Shown one piece after another: positions 30,431 to 41,250 of a DNA stretch of 64,000 nt. The stretch lies in the NCBI GenBank assembly GCA_943736015.1, contig OX031058.1:5347001-5411000 (forward strand), in the 5' to 3' direction. Position 1 is the first letter of the stretch. Each line of letters starts with the position of its first letter. The position numbers and the translations under genes are program-made. The DNA is from Tridacna crocea. Its lineage: Eukaryota; Mollusca; Bivalvia; Cardiida; Cardiidae. The notes under the pieces are model-generated. The model saw only the letters and a program-made list of their open reading frames with translations. It did no database searches and had not been told where the DNA came from.

Positions 30431-33400
30431 TAACGCTCAATATTAAGAACATCAAAGGAAATCTGTCATATCTTCAGAAATTAATTCAAGAACATGACAT
30501 TATCTGCTTACAAGAACACTGGCTTTTTGGATTCGAACTAAAGTTGCTTGATGAAATCTCAGTTAATCATAAGGCCCATGCCAAATCCGTGGATATGAAT
30601 AATCCCATACCCCCAATACAAGTACCAAGAGGATATGGTGGCTCAGCAATATTATACAGAAAGAATTGGAATGTCAAAGTTACCAAACATTCTGATGGAC
30701 AGGACCGAATTAATGTCATTGAGTTACACACAACACCAAATATATGTATTGTGAATGTTTATTTACCTTCAAGAGGGAACAACACAAAGGATAGTTATCA
30801 ATCTACACTCGACGAAATTAGTGAAATTTTACACAAATATGGAAACACACATGCTCTGATTTTATGCGGGGACATGAATGCCTCCTTGAATAGACATCAG
30901 GAGAATAATCACGATAAGATGTTCAAAAAAAAAATTTATCAAAGACCATAATCTGACTACTAAACAAGATGGAACCCCAACATTTACCCATCCGAATGGA
31001 GAAGACAAGTACGAAATTGATTATATTCTGACCAACCCTATTGCTCAGAAGCTGATTCAACATTCGGCTGTAAACCTTGATGAACCTCTGAATACTTCTG
31101 ATCATGTTGCAGTATCAACAACCTTGGCAGTGGAATATGACCAGAAGAACAGTGTTAGGAAACAAACTACACAACCCAAACCAAACTGGAATAAATGTAA
31201 TATCGACTTGTATAAAACGGCCATAAAAACCCAGCTTGATGAACAATGCTTATCTGACACAAATATCTTTTCTAGAGTGAAAAAACTCAATGAAATGCTA
31301 ATTCATGCAGAAAAAGAAAGTATACCACAAAAAAGGATTAAATCAACAAGGAATAATCTTAGAGTTGTCAGCGTCTCTATAAAGCATGCAGTAAAGGAAA
31401 GTAAACAAGCCTGGTGGGAGTGGAAGAAAAGAGGGTCTGTAAAAGATAGAGAAAACAAAAACTTTTTGGAGATGAAAACGGCGAAAAAACTTTTGAGAAA
31501 AGCACAAAGACAAGCTATTAACAAATTGAAACGAGAAAAAATGAAGAATATTATGGAAAGTAAGGGTGATGATAAAACATTTTATAGACTCATAAAAGAA
31601 CAGCGGGCAACTACAAGTGTATCTACAGACTTTCTTACTATTAATAACAAAGTAATTGACAATGAAGAAGAAATAGTACAAGCCTGGGCAAATTACTTTG
31701 AACATTTATCCCAGCCTCTGGAAGATAAAGACTTCTGTGCAAAGTATCTGGAAAACATCCAAAACGACCTTGTAGTAATGGAAAAAATTGCTAGTATAAG
31801 GAATGTTGAGCCTAATCCTGCCACTGTCGAAGAGCTCAAAAGTGCTATTTTAGCGCTCAATAATAACAAGGCCCCCGACATTTTTGGCCTTACTGCTGAA
31901 CATGTAAAATTTGGAGGAGACATTGTACTTAACCCACTTCTTGAAATTGTAAATGCCATCATTCGTACCACACAGATCCCACCAGAATTGAAAGTAGGAA
32001 TACTGACACCTGTTCATAAAAAAGGAAATACTGATAACCCATCAAATTATAGGGGAATCTCTGTTACTCCAATTATTCTTAAAATTTTAGAACAAATACT
32101 AATATCAAGACATGAACAGTTGTTTCTTGAAACTCAATCCGAACTTCAATATGGATTTACGAAAAACAAATCTTGTCTTATTGCTGCTTTTCTCCTAACT
32201 GAATGCCAAGCCGAAACAAAAAATGCTGGGCAGAAAATGTTCTTAACTACACTAGATACTCAAAAAGCTTTTGATGTGGTATCTCATGAAATATTATTGC
32301 ACAGACTCTACTCTGACGGTATTCCAGACTCTGAATGGTTACTTATTAAGGAGATATATACTGACATGACCTCAAGAGTTAAATGGAAAGGAACAATGTC
32401 TGAACAATTTCCACTCCTACAGGGTGTTAGACAAGGAGGTGTGCTCTCAGCTGGACACTATAAGAGATATAACAATCCTTTACTCTTACAACTCCAAAGA
32501 AATTTTCATGGGATCACAATTGGTACAATAGACATCCAACATGTCACGTGTGCAGATGATCTAGCCTTATTGTCGACATCTTCTGAAGAAATGAATGACA
32601 TGGTAACACAAGTACAAATATATAGTAACAACAATAGATACAAAATAAATCTATCCAAAAGTAAAATTCTTCAATACAATTCAAGTAAAGAGTTTAAAAA
32701 ACCAGTTTTGCAGGGAGAAACTATTGAACAGGCAGCCTCTACAATCCACCTTGGTATAGTAAGAAAAGATGATGGAAAAACGGATATACAGGATTGTATA
32801 GATAAAGGAAGGAGAACTGTATACTCACTTATGGGAGCAGGCTGTCATGGAAAAACAGGAATTTCTCAAACTGTAAAAGCGCACTTGTGGTCAACATACG
32901 TTATTCCAAGATTTGTCTATGGTCTTGAAACTGTTTTTTTAACAAAAAAGGAGGAAAACATGCTGGAGGTTTTCCAAAATAAGATACTTCGACAGATACA
33001 ACATCTCCCAGATCGCACTGCTACTACTGCTGTAACTTCTCTTCTTGGGATCCCTCCTGTAGTCTCAATAATTCATAAAAAGTTGCTGAATCTCTTTTTT
33101 TCAATATTATCCTCACCTGGGACAAAAGAATATGATGTCGTAATTAGACAACTTGCAGTTAGAAAAATAGATGAAAAAAGCATGATTTCAGTATGCCGGA
33201 GACTTTTGATTGAATATAGGCTACCCACAGCCTATGAGCTGATTAATGATACTCCAACAAAAGAAACTTGGAAAAACATGGTAAGGGAAGCTATTCACTG
33301 TAAAGTAGAGAGTGACTGGAAATATGACATCTCCGAAAAATCATCGTTGAAATATATCAATTCTTCAGTACTAAAAGTTGGAAAAATCCATCCATTATAT

Positions 33401-33850
33401 TCTACTGTTAGACCTAACATCCAGGATATTCAAAGAGCAGAAGTTAAAGCAAAACTTTTAACTGGCACATATACCCTCCAGTCAAATCGTTCTAAGTTTA
33501 ACCAGTTTGAGGTCAATCCAACTTGTGGACTTTGTCTAATGCATGCAGAAACAAGAGAACATTTCATATCAGAATGTAAATCACTTTCTGATACAAGAAT
33601 AAAATTTATAAGCTTGATAGCAGACATCCTTAATACAAATATTGATACAATCAAGTCGTTAGATCCTGTAATATTTACGCAGCTGTGTTTGGACTGTACT
33701 CATCCCGATTTATATGACCATCTAGTGATTGAGAGTAAAATTATAGAAGTCCTTGAGTATTATACTAGAAAATACATTTTTGACATTCACTTTAAACGTT
33801 CAAAAATTCTTGATAATAAACAAATAAACTCATGTAATAGAAGAGTCTAG
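30358..33850 (+). pseudogene. LINE-A ORF2: APE endonuclease plus reverse transcriptase, one frameshift at an A10 run
   Basis: The endonuclease half is open 30358-30951 (ITLNIKN, LQEHW, GDMNASLN). The frame then shifts by +1 at the ten-A run 30925-30934 and is open to the TAG at 33850, carrying the rest of the endonuclease (IDYIL, TSDHVAV) and the reverse transcriptase: VHKKGNTDNPSNYRGISVTP, TLDTQKAFDVVSH (motif A), GVRQGGVLSAG and CADDLAL (motif C, with Cys where Tyr/Phe/Ala is usual). The C-terminus has a C-x2-C-x7-H-x4-C knuckle (CGLCLMHAETREHFISEC). Catalytic Asp pairs are intact. The frame begins at a TTG with no ATG before the endonuclease, so ORF2 is probably made by reinitiation or frameshifting from ORF1. 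The A10 shift may be a real lesion or a sequencing slip. Confidence 0.85.
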
Positions 33851-34281
33851 GAACTATTAAGTACTACATATAAGGGAAAAGAAGAATATATGATCCTGTA
33901 TGCGTAAATATAAAGAAACAATTTTTCTTTTTGTGATTGTACATTACTGAATATGGAGCTGAAAGTGGCCTGTGTTACTAGGCATATTGTGTAAATATAG
34001 TGTGTCACTGATATTGGATATTTTTACCTTCTACCCAAGATTTCTGGGGTGCTCCGCAAAATCAACGGAGGAATTTTCAACGAACAGAACATAGTATTTT
34101 TTCGTGGAATATATGACTTAATGTTCAAAATATCACTGGATGGGTAGCATGCTGTCAGCATTTAGGACATGAAATGGGGGGTGAGGGAGGCGGGTGTGTA
34201 AAAAAAAATTCCGTTTCCCAAAGTTATCAGGGAAACAAATTATTATTTCTTGACAGCAAATCTATTTGAGCAGAGACTGAG

Positions 34282-34428
34282 CACAGGAATTTGACATTCT
34301 ATAACCAAAATAAATGATAAAATATGAAAAAAAAATCTCCCCTCTATAATATGTGTTTATATTATATAGGGGAGATTTTTTTTCATATTTTATCATTTAT
34401 TTTGGTTATGGAATGTCAAATTCCTGTG
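34282..34428. repeat. 147-bp near-perfect hairpin
   Basis: Left arm cacaggaatttgacattct...ctataatat pairs with atattatatag...gaatgtcaaattcctgtg: arms of about 70 bp, loop about 7 nt (gtgttta), very few mismatches. It lies 0.4 kb after LINE-A ORF2. Confidence 0.85.
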
Positions 34429-34589
34429 GACTGAGTTAGCTTTTTAAGGATTTAGAACTGACCAGTGCGCTCTGGGACAGTTAACCCTGAAAGAAAATAA
34501 ATTTTATCATGATAGAGAATTTATTGGAAGGGTAGGCTTAGCGCTTTTGTCAAAAGAAGTTGCCCTGTCACGAAATAATTCAGTCGTGG

Positions 34590-34731
34590 TTTATCGACAA
34601 TAAATGGAAAAAGGCTTTGAAAACGCTGTGGGAAAAGGGCAAAATGCTGGTGATCAGCATTATCTCCTTGGCCAACAGTGTTTTCTGTTTTTGACCAGTC
34701 TAAAACTGCTGCCTGGTAAATGGTTTAAGAA
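34590..34731 (+). repeat. M1 MITE core and right end
   Basis: gaaaacgctgtgggaaaagg / ccaacagtgttttc around apex aatgctggtgatcagcatt, then cctggtaaatggttta. Confidence 0.7.
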
Positions 34732-34799
34732 ATAACAAAAATACGTATATTGTAATTTAAGGTTTCGACAGTAGGCCTTTATGTAGGCCTAAATATCTC

Positions 34800-35075
34800 C
34801 TTTAAGCCTTTACCACACATTTTCCCACCATGTTTTCAAAAGCCTTTCGAAATTAGGATTGATGGTTTAGTACTAGCATTTCTCCATTCCCACAGTATTT
34901 TTTAAAAGCCTATCGAAATCACGGTTGATGGTTATCAGAATTTTCTTCTTTTCCCACAATGTTTTCAAAATCCTTTCGAAATTAATATATGCTTGATGGT
35001 TACCTACATTTTCTTCTTTTTCTCACAATGTTTCCAAAAGCCTCTCTGACTCAAGATTGCTAAAACATGGTTTTG
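34800..35075 (+). repeat. Tandem array of M1 right-arm units
   Basis: Four units of about 65-70 bp: cccacaatgttttcaaaagc, ctttcgaaattaggattgat, ggttatcagaattttcttct. This is a hairpin arm of M1 made into a minisatellite. Confidence 0.75.
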
Positions 35076-35384
35076 TGTGGTAAAGGGTTCAAATACGTGA
35101 ATAAAGAATACTCACCAAATCAAGGTTTGACGGTCACAATAGACGGAAAGTAACATTCACATAATCAAGCTGTGAAGAACAAATCTATTTATAAATTTCA
35201 TCAATTTGGAACATAATGGAAACTGAAAGAGTAGTCTAAAAAAAGTTAAAAAAAAAATGTCCACTAAAACCGAGAAAAGTAATCACGCATTTGTCATATA
35301 TTGTTTATTCAAACGATTTTTAAAAAAAGGGGGAAATGAGTGAGTAATGTTAAAAAAAACTGTGAGAAGTATTCACGAAATCAA

Positions 35385-35735
35385 GGAGTAATAGTTACGT
35401 TCAGATTGAGAAGTACTCACGAATTTTGTAAGTACTATTCATTTTAACGATGAGCAGTACTCACGTAATCCGTGAGTAATGCTCACCGTTACAGTGAGCG
35501 ATATTCACGAATTCAGTGAGTGATGTTCACTTTGACAATGAGAAGTATTCACGACATTGTTGAGTAATGTTCATGTTAACGGTGAGTAGTATTCACGAAA
35601 TCAGTGAGCATTACTCATTTTAACGGTTAGTAGTGCTTATGAAATCGGTGAGTAATGTTCATTTTCAGAGTGAGAAGTATTCACGAAACTGTTGAGTAAT
35701 GTTCAGTTTGACAGTGAGAAGTTTTTACGGGTGAG
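35385..35735. repeat. About 44-bp minisatellite (gtgagtaatgttcac)
   Basis: Alternating gtgagtaatgttcac, tttgacagtgagaag and tattcacgaaatca blocks, eight or so units. The two half-units are themselves near-inverted (gtgag/ctcac). Confidence 0.8.
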
Positions 35736-35908
35736 TTATTGTCTCAGAAACCATTTATTGTTAGAAAGACATAATTGATTTAACCTGTTTATATTTACCG
35801 TTATCGCCTCAGGTATATACAAGTAAATATTTTTTAAATCAGCTTGATCGTATATGCATAGGTCAATATTTCTTAACCCTTTACTTTTCACCTCGTTAAC
35901 ATACGGTA

Positions 35909-36055
35909 TTAACCCTTATGCTTGCTAAGTGTGACTAAAGGATCTTTTGCGGACAGAGTATATCAAGATCAGACTGCACATTCTATGCAGTCAGATCTTG
36001 AATGTACATTGTGCGATAACGTGATATTTTTCCACACAATATACATGTACCTTTA
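35909..36055. repeat. M2 MITE in the duplication
   Basis: ttaacccttatgcttgctaa left end; hairpin 35953-36018 (atatcaagatcagactgcac...gcagtcagatcttgaatgta). Confidence 0.7.
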
Positions 36056-36084
36056 AAAAAGCAAATATGAGTTTATACTCTTCG

Positions 36085-36490
36085 CTTGAAAGTTTCCTGT
36101 AGCTTATTAGCCTGCTGGTCTGTGTATAGTAACGGCTATTCGGAGGTTGTAAGTTCGATGTCAATTTTTGAATATAGTAAGCTTAAATTAAGTTTATTTC
36201 TTGTGACAAACAAATTTTACGATACTCTCTGTCATGTTACTCCCCATCTTTGGAAAAGTTGTGTCTAAGGACTGAAATTAATTGATTTATATAGATAGCA
36301 CTGGTTGTCGTTGTTTCGACGATGGTTATGCAGGAAGGCAGCCAGTGGCTTAGGAGGAATTTGCGTGAAATACTTGCCATTAAGAGAAACTTAAGAAATC
36401 ATGGAAAGGAGCACATACCGCCGCAATACATTGTGAAATAATGTTAAAATTGGCGTTAAACGCCTAACACCCAACCAAGCAAAACAAACA
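36085..36490 (+). mobile_element. SINE-2, about 400 bp, nearly complete
   Basis: tRNA-like head tagcttattagcctgctggt...ggaggttgtaagttcgatg, body ttactccccatctttgg and cagccagtggcttaggagga, tail ggcgttaaacgcctaacacc followed by A/C-rich caagcaaaacaaac. Confidence 0.7.
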
Positions 36491-36529
36491 AAAAGCCGAC
36501 AAACCACTTCCTCTTGCATCTGACAGCTT

Positions 36530-36740
36530 TTAAAAGCAGTCCGTGTAGGCTAACCAGGGTCGAAACAATTCGCCAATTATTTAATTTTCTGCATGCCGAA
36601 AGGGCCATTCTACTCCATGGTTCATTCGTTTGTTAGACAAGACTGACCTATGGATCTATATATCTATATATATGGAACAATACTATGGTGGCATTCTTGA
36701 TATCACATATCACAGAGATGCATTTAACACCTTTTTGCAA
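36530..36740. repeat. M3-type repeat
   Basis: gcagtccgtgtaggctaacc, agggtcgaaacaattc, ctgcatgccgaaagggccat and atggatctatatatc correspond to M3 parts. Confidence 0.55.
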
Positions 36741-36789
36741 GAGCATAGATCAAACTAAATAAATGTGCCATCCTTTCTGGAAAGTGGAC

Positions 36790-37019
36790 TTAACCCTTTA
36801 CTCCATAGATACTCATTTTGACGTATCAACAACAAACAGCTTTTGAAAACATTGTGGGAAAAGGAGAAATTGCTCGTTACGAGCAATTTCTCCTTTTCCC
36901 ACAATGTTTTCCACTCAGTCAGATATTTGTATCCGCACTTGTCGATATTTTTGACATAATATCTGCATTTGCTGCTGAAATGGAAGAGTTTCAAATTGGC
37001 ATATCGGGTAAACGGTTAA
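36790..37019 (+). repeat. M1 MITE, full length, GCTCG-stem subtype
   Basis: TTAA 36790-36793, perfect 67-nt hairpin 36845-36911 with apex aattgctcgttacgagcaatt, TTAA 37016-37019. Internal region diverges from the main subtype as well. Confidence 0.9.
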
Positions 37020-37024
37020 TACAT

Positions 37025-37262
37025 CTGAGAAAAGTATCGACCCAGGTCAGCTTGCGCAGTCCGCGCAGGCTGACCTGGGTCGATACTTTTCACTATTGAT
37101 CAGTTTTCTGTATGTCAAGGATCAGTCTGACTCCGAAATAAGTCAGTTACTATAAGAAGGTGGCAATTAAGGATCCATAAATATGTAATGTCTTGCTTGG
37201 TGCCATGGATCGCGGGGATGCAATAAGCTCCCCTTTTCACAGAGCATGGCTCAAATAAAATA
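37025..37262. repeat. M3 MITE with perfect hairpin
   Basis: Hairpin 37030-37092: aaaagtatcgacccaggtca...tgacctgggtcgatactttt. Followed by gatcagttttctgtatgtca, ggatccataaatatgtaatg and cacagagcatggctc, the M3 right side. Confidence 0.85.
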
Positions 37263-37267
37263 CGGCC

Positions 37268-37522
37268 TGCAATACGGTAAAAAGGAGCATTCGGACAATT
37301 GTGTAAAATTTCGTCTCGGATCAGACTTGGTACTCCGCGCAGACTGATCCGAAACGACACTTTCCGTTTTTAAGCATTTTTCTGTTTTTTCGCAAGTCCA
37401 CTGAGGAACAAAATTAAAAGTAGTCGTGAAGTATCGTCTCAGATTAGCCTGATCCGGCTGATCCGAGACGACACATTACGCAAATGTCCAAATGCCCCTT
37501 TTTGCGTAATTCGGGCAATATA
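37268..37522. repeat. M4 MITE (two hairpins in tandem), diverged
   Basis: gagcattcggacaattg left, two inverted-repeat blocks (cgtctcggatcag...ctgatccgaaacgac; cgtctcagattagcc...ctgatccgagacgac), aaatgtccaaatgccc right. Confidence 0.75.
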
Positions 37523-38035
37523 GTTTCAATTCAGGCAACATCGCGTTCCCACTAAAGCCGCGAAATGAAGGTATTGCATTACTGCTGGAGTGACAGTGAA
37601 GATATACGAAGATAAGTAGTTGTAAAAAAGTTCTCATCTATGCAAATAGGAATATCTTGGGACTTCTGCTTTGAAGTATTAAAGCCAATGGTCATTTTGT
37701 AGGGGAGGGTCATTTCTCTGCATTACACCGGCAAACATTCTAAAACTACATCATCACCTGTGTAATAATCACTAGACATGTTATTTTCTGTGAAAAACTG
37801 AAAAAATAATACACTGAGAAATCCCGGTTTTTCACTGATAGGAATATAATAAAAATTGTTAATATTTCAGAAGTTGGCTTTTAATTAATTACACCTAAAA
37901 CTCGCAGGTGTTTTGGCAGAGTGTTATTTCGCTTAAGGCTGACAAACTAGCGTCCCTTTGACAATGGATGCCAGGTTATTATTCTTCAAAATTAAAAATT
38001 CATAATGAAAAAATGTAATTAATTTCTGAATGTGA
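37523..38035. other. Intergenic, no recognised feature
   Basis: AT-rich sequence with no recognised repeat or coding signal. Confidence 0.5.
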
Positions 38036-38039
38036 ACTT

Positions 38040-38180
38040 CATTTCTTGAAACTGCAGGGACAATGCCGCTCTTTTCGGACAGCCATGATAGATCAAGATC
38101 AGACTGCAAAGGTTGTACAATCTGATCCTGAATTTACTCGTACGCTATCTGATACGGTTAGATTCCAGCAAACAGAATTT
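38040..38180. repeat. M2 MITE, decayed
   Basis: agatcaagatcagactgc...caatctgatcctgaatttac hairpin remnants. Confidence 0.6.
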
Positions 38181-38246
38181 TGAAATAGCAATCATGCATT
38201 TGGGTTTCTATTGTCGATTTGAAGTTTTCTTTCTACTCATTTGGCA

Positions 38247-38483
38247 AGTCAACTCTTTACCAGACGACAAACATTTTACACGTGCCCAAATTTAAAGCAC
38301 TTGCAGACGACAAATTAAATATGACTACAATGATTATTTTAGTCCTTTGAAAAAGTAGAAATCATTGTGGAAAGAGAACAAAGTGCTGGTTTCTACTAGC
38401 CTTTTATCTTGCTGTTCCTTCTGTCACAGTGTTTTCGAAAGCGGCATGCCGCAAAAAGTCGTCTACCGTAGGTTTTGAATTAA
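38247..38483 (-). repeat. M1 MITE, minus, decayed hairpin
   Basis: caactctttaccagacgac left end, aaagcacttgcagacgac, hairpin remnants, TTAA 38480-38483 shared with the next copy. Confidence 0.7.
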
Positions 38484-38640
38484 CCCTTTATCAAACAATC
38501 CAGTGATTTTTACGATTCACAGGAAGGAAGCTTTTGAAAACACTGTGAGGAAATGAGATAAAATTTGTAAATTACCAGCACTTTCTCCATTTCCTGGCAA
38601 TGTTCTCTACATTTGCAAAGACGAATATGCTCAACTTCAT
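38480..38640 (+). repeat. M1 MITE, 3'-truncated
   Basis: ttaaccctttatcaaacaat left end; hairpin arms gaaaacactgtgagg and tggcaatgttctc. Confidence 0.65.
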
Positions 38641-38643
38641 GCA

Positions 38644-38896
38644 TTTAGCCCTTTACCAAACAATCCCTAGTTTTTACGACCCTGAGATAGAGGCCTTTTG
38701 AAAACATTGTGGAAAAGGAGAAAATGCTGGTAACCAGCATTTTCTCCTTTCCAACAATGTTTTCTACCCCATAAAAATTTCCCCCTTTCCAACAATGTTT
38801 TCTACCCCCTAAAAGTTCAATTTCTTGACTTTACGTTTATTTTGTCGTCTGCAAGTTTTTTCCAGTCTCAAATTTTGTCGTTTGGTAAAAGGTTTA
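38644..38896 (+). repeat. M1 MITE with duplicated right-arm segment
   Basis: tagccctttaccaaacaatc left end, hairpin about 38698-38763, then a direct duplicate of ccaacaatgttttctacccc at 38751 and 38789, right end gtttggtaaaaggttta. Confidence 0.8.
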
Positions 38897-39103
38897 TTTG
38901 TCGCCTGCAAGCATTTTCAAGTTTGACGAATCTGAAAATTTTGTTATCTCGTACAAGAGTGAATATCACAGGACAGTGCTAGGGCTGGGTATCATTTTTT
39001 TTTTCGCATTATTTTTGTCTAGGATGACATTATTATCTTTCTGAACTTTTGTTCGATGATAAATCAATAGTAAATCGATCATTTCTGTTTAAGAGTATTG
39101 TTC

Positions 39104-39332
39104 TTAACCCTTTCCCAAACAATCCCTGCTTTTTACGGGTCTGGAATAGTAGCCTTTTGAAAACATTGTGGGAAAAGGAGAAAATGCTGGTAACCAGCAT
39201 TTTCTCCTTTTCCCACAATGTTTTCTACCCTATCATAGACAGAAATCATCTTTTCAGCAACAGTTGAATTATCGTCTGCAAATGCTTTCAATTTGGTCTA
39301 GTCCAAAAGTTTGTCGTTTGGGAAAGGGTTAA
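39104..39332 (+). repeat. M1 MITE, full length
   Basis: TTAA 39104-39107, cccaaacaatccctgc, perfect hairpin 39158-39224, right end gtttgggaaagggttaa with TTAA 39329-39332. TIR variant cccaaac/gtttggg is matched at both ends. Confidence 0.9.
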
Positions 39333-40004
39333 GTGAGTCATGAACAGCAATGTTTCCCACAATGTTTCCAAAAGCCGTTCGTCATTGGGCTTAATGGTAA
39401 CCATAATTTCTTCTTTTACCCCACAATGTTTCCAAAAGCCTTTCCAAGTTATGGTTCGTGGTTACCATATTTTCTTCTTTTCCCAGAATGTTTTCAAAAC
39501 CTTTTCGAAGTTAGGCTTGATGGTTAAATGCATTTTCTTAATCGATTTGTGTTTACCACCATCAGTTTCTTCTTTTCCCACAATGTTTTCATTCCCTTTT
39601 GAAATCAGGCTTGATGGTCACCTGCATTTTCTCTTTCTTTTCTCACAATGTTCTCAAAAGCCTTTCCAACTCAGAATCGATTAAACTTGAGTTCGACTGA
39701 AAAACGGTTTCAATAAGTAGGTAACAGAAAACTAATCAGATCAAGATGTGATGTTCACAAAAGACGGAAAATAACATTCACACAATCAAGATATGAATAA
39801 AGGATCTATTTATAGCTTTCACCGATTTGGAAAATAACGGTAACTGAAAGAGTAGGGAAAAAAAAAATAAAAACCGTCTAAATAAAATATCTACTAAAAC
39901 GTGAAAAGAACTCACGCATTTTCCAGGTATTGTTTATTCAAACGGCTTAAGGTATAAATGACAGAAAGAATGAGTAATAATAATAAAAAGAACTATTAGA
40001 AGTA

Positions 40005-40320
40005 TTCACAAAATCAGTGAGTAATGTTCACTTTCAGAGTGAGAAGTACTAACGATATTTGTGATTAATGTTCATTTTAATGGTGAGTAGTTTTCATAAA
40101 ATGAGTGAGTAATGTTCACTTTGACACTGATTAGTATTCACGAAATCAGTGAGTAGTGTTCATTTTAACTATGAGTTGTACTCACGAAATCGCTGAGTAA
40201 TGTTCACTTTCAGAGTGAGTAGTACTCACAAAATCCGTGAGTAATGTTCATTGTCAGACTGAGAAGTATTCACGAAATTGTTGAGTAATGTTCACTTTGA
40301 CAGTGAGAAGTTTTTATGGG
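40005..40320. repeat. About 44-bp minisatellite (gtgagtaatgttcac), second array
   Basis: Same unit as 35385-35735: gtgagtaatgttcac, tttcagagtgag, cacgaaatcagtgag. Confidence 0.8.
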
Positions 40321-40499
40321 TGAGTTATAGCCTCATAAACCATAAATTGTTAAAAAAAAAACATAATTGATTTAAGCTGTTTGTATTTATTTACCGTTAT
40401 CGCCTCAATTATAAATAACTTTTAAAATAAGCTTGACTGTACATGCATTGGTCGACATTTCTTTACCCTTTACTTCTCACACGTTAACACATGATATTA

Positions 40500-40650
40500 A
40501 CATTTAATTTTGCTAAGCGTGACTCAAGGATCTTTTGCAGACAGTGTACATCAAGATCAGACTGCACGGAACGTGCAGTCTGATCTTGAATGTACACTGT
40601 CTGATACCGTGGTACTTTTCCACACAATATACTTTTGAAATAGCAAATAT
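40500..40650. repeat. M2 MITE in duplication copy 2
   Basis: Hairpin 40540-40606: cagtgtacatcaagatcag ... ctgatcttgaatgtacactg, apex gcacggaacgtgc. Confidence 0.8.
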
Positions 40651-41105
40651 GGATTTATACTGTCGGCTTGAGAGTTTCCTGTAACTCAATCAACAGCTAA
40701 AGAGTCTGTGTATAGTAATGGCATTCTGGTGGTCGTAGGTTCGATTTTATGTCTAGTATTTACTAGGTTCAAAGTAAGTTTATATCTCCAGACAAGTAAA
40801 CTTTATGATATTTTATGTAACGTTACTCCCCATCTTTGCAAAAGTTGTGTCTGAGGCTTGAAATTAATCGATTAATACAGACAGCAGCATTGAAGATAGT
40901 TTCAACGATGGTAATGTGGGAAAGCAGCCTGTGAATTAGGAGGAACTTGTGTGAAATATACTTGCAATTATCTCTTTACAACACAATCCCGACTGAACGA
41001 CCCTCGACTTCGGCTCGGGGCGACATGATTAGGCACTGTGCAGTCTGAACTTGGATATATTATCTGCATGTTTAATAGAGCATATGAGATATAGAGGATA
41101 TTTGG

Positions 41106-41250
41106 TTTTTTTCGGTGAAAGATCGAAATGTATTTCATCGAGTGGACACCATCGGTAATATTTTCACGAGTGGCTGCGCCACTCGTGAAAATATTACCGA
41201 TGGTGTTCACGAGATGAAATACATTTCGATCTTTCGCCGAAAAAAAAAAA
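41106..41250. repeat. M8: about 140-bp near-perfect palindrome
   Basis: ttcggtgaaagatcgaaatg...ttcacgagtggc pairs with gccactcgtgaa...catttcgatctttcgccgaa; the loop is almost nil (tgc). Second, older copy at 61731-61872. Confidence 0.9.

Larger units (their letters stand above)
27530..34030 (+). mobile_element. LINE-A: near-full-length APE-type non-LTR retrotransposon with PHD-finger ORF1
   Basis: ORF1 (28301-30430) and ORF2 (30358-33850, one frameshift) are described separately. The outer ends are approximate. Upstream of ORF1 there are imperfectly repeated segments (gagtggcagccatatt at about 27531 and 27724; taataaaataaac-type strings near 27795 and 28136) that look like a repetitive 5' UTR. 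Downstream, the 3' UTR fades into a 147-bp hairpin at 34282. No clear target duplication was found. The element belongs to the CR1/I-like group of APE non-LTR elements; I cannot resolve the clade by eye. It lies head to head with SAYSD1, probably in or next to its promoter region. Confidence 0.85.
34795..36380 (+). repeat. Segmental duplication, copy 1
   Basis: Same order of parts as 39345-40968: an array of M1 right arms, the segment gacggaaagtaacattcac, a 44-bp minisatellite of gtgagtaatgttcac type, an M2 hairpin and a SINE-2. Divergence is visible by eye, so the copy is old. Confidence 0.85.
39345..40968 (+). repeat. Segmental duplication, copy 2
   Basis: Parallels 34795-36380 at an offset of about 4.6 kb: M1-arm array 39345-39670, gacggaaaataacattcac at 39760, 44-bp minisatellite 40005-40320, M2 hairpin 40545-40610, SINE-2 40665-40968. 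Confidence 0.85.

Noticed and set aside
34795..40968. Evenly spaced repeats reminiscent of a CRISPR array in the gtgagtaatgttcac minisatellites
   Set aside because: Eukaryotic locus, no unique spacers between repeats and drifting units; it is a minisatellite.
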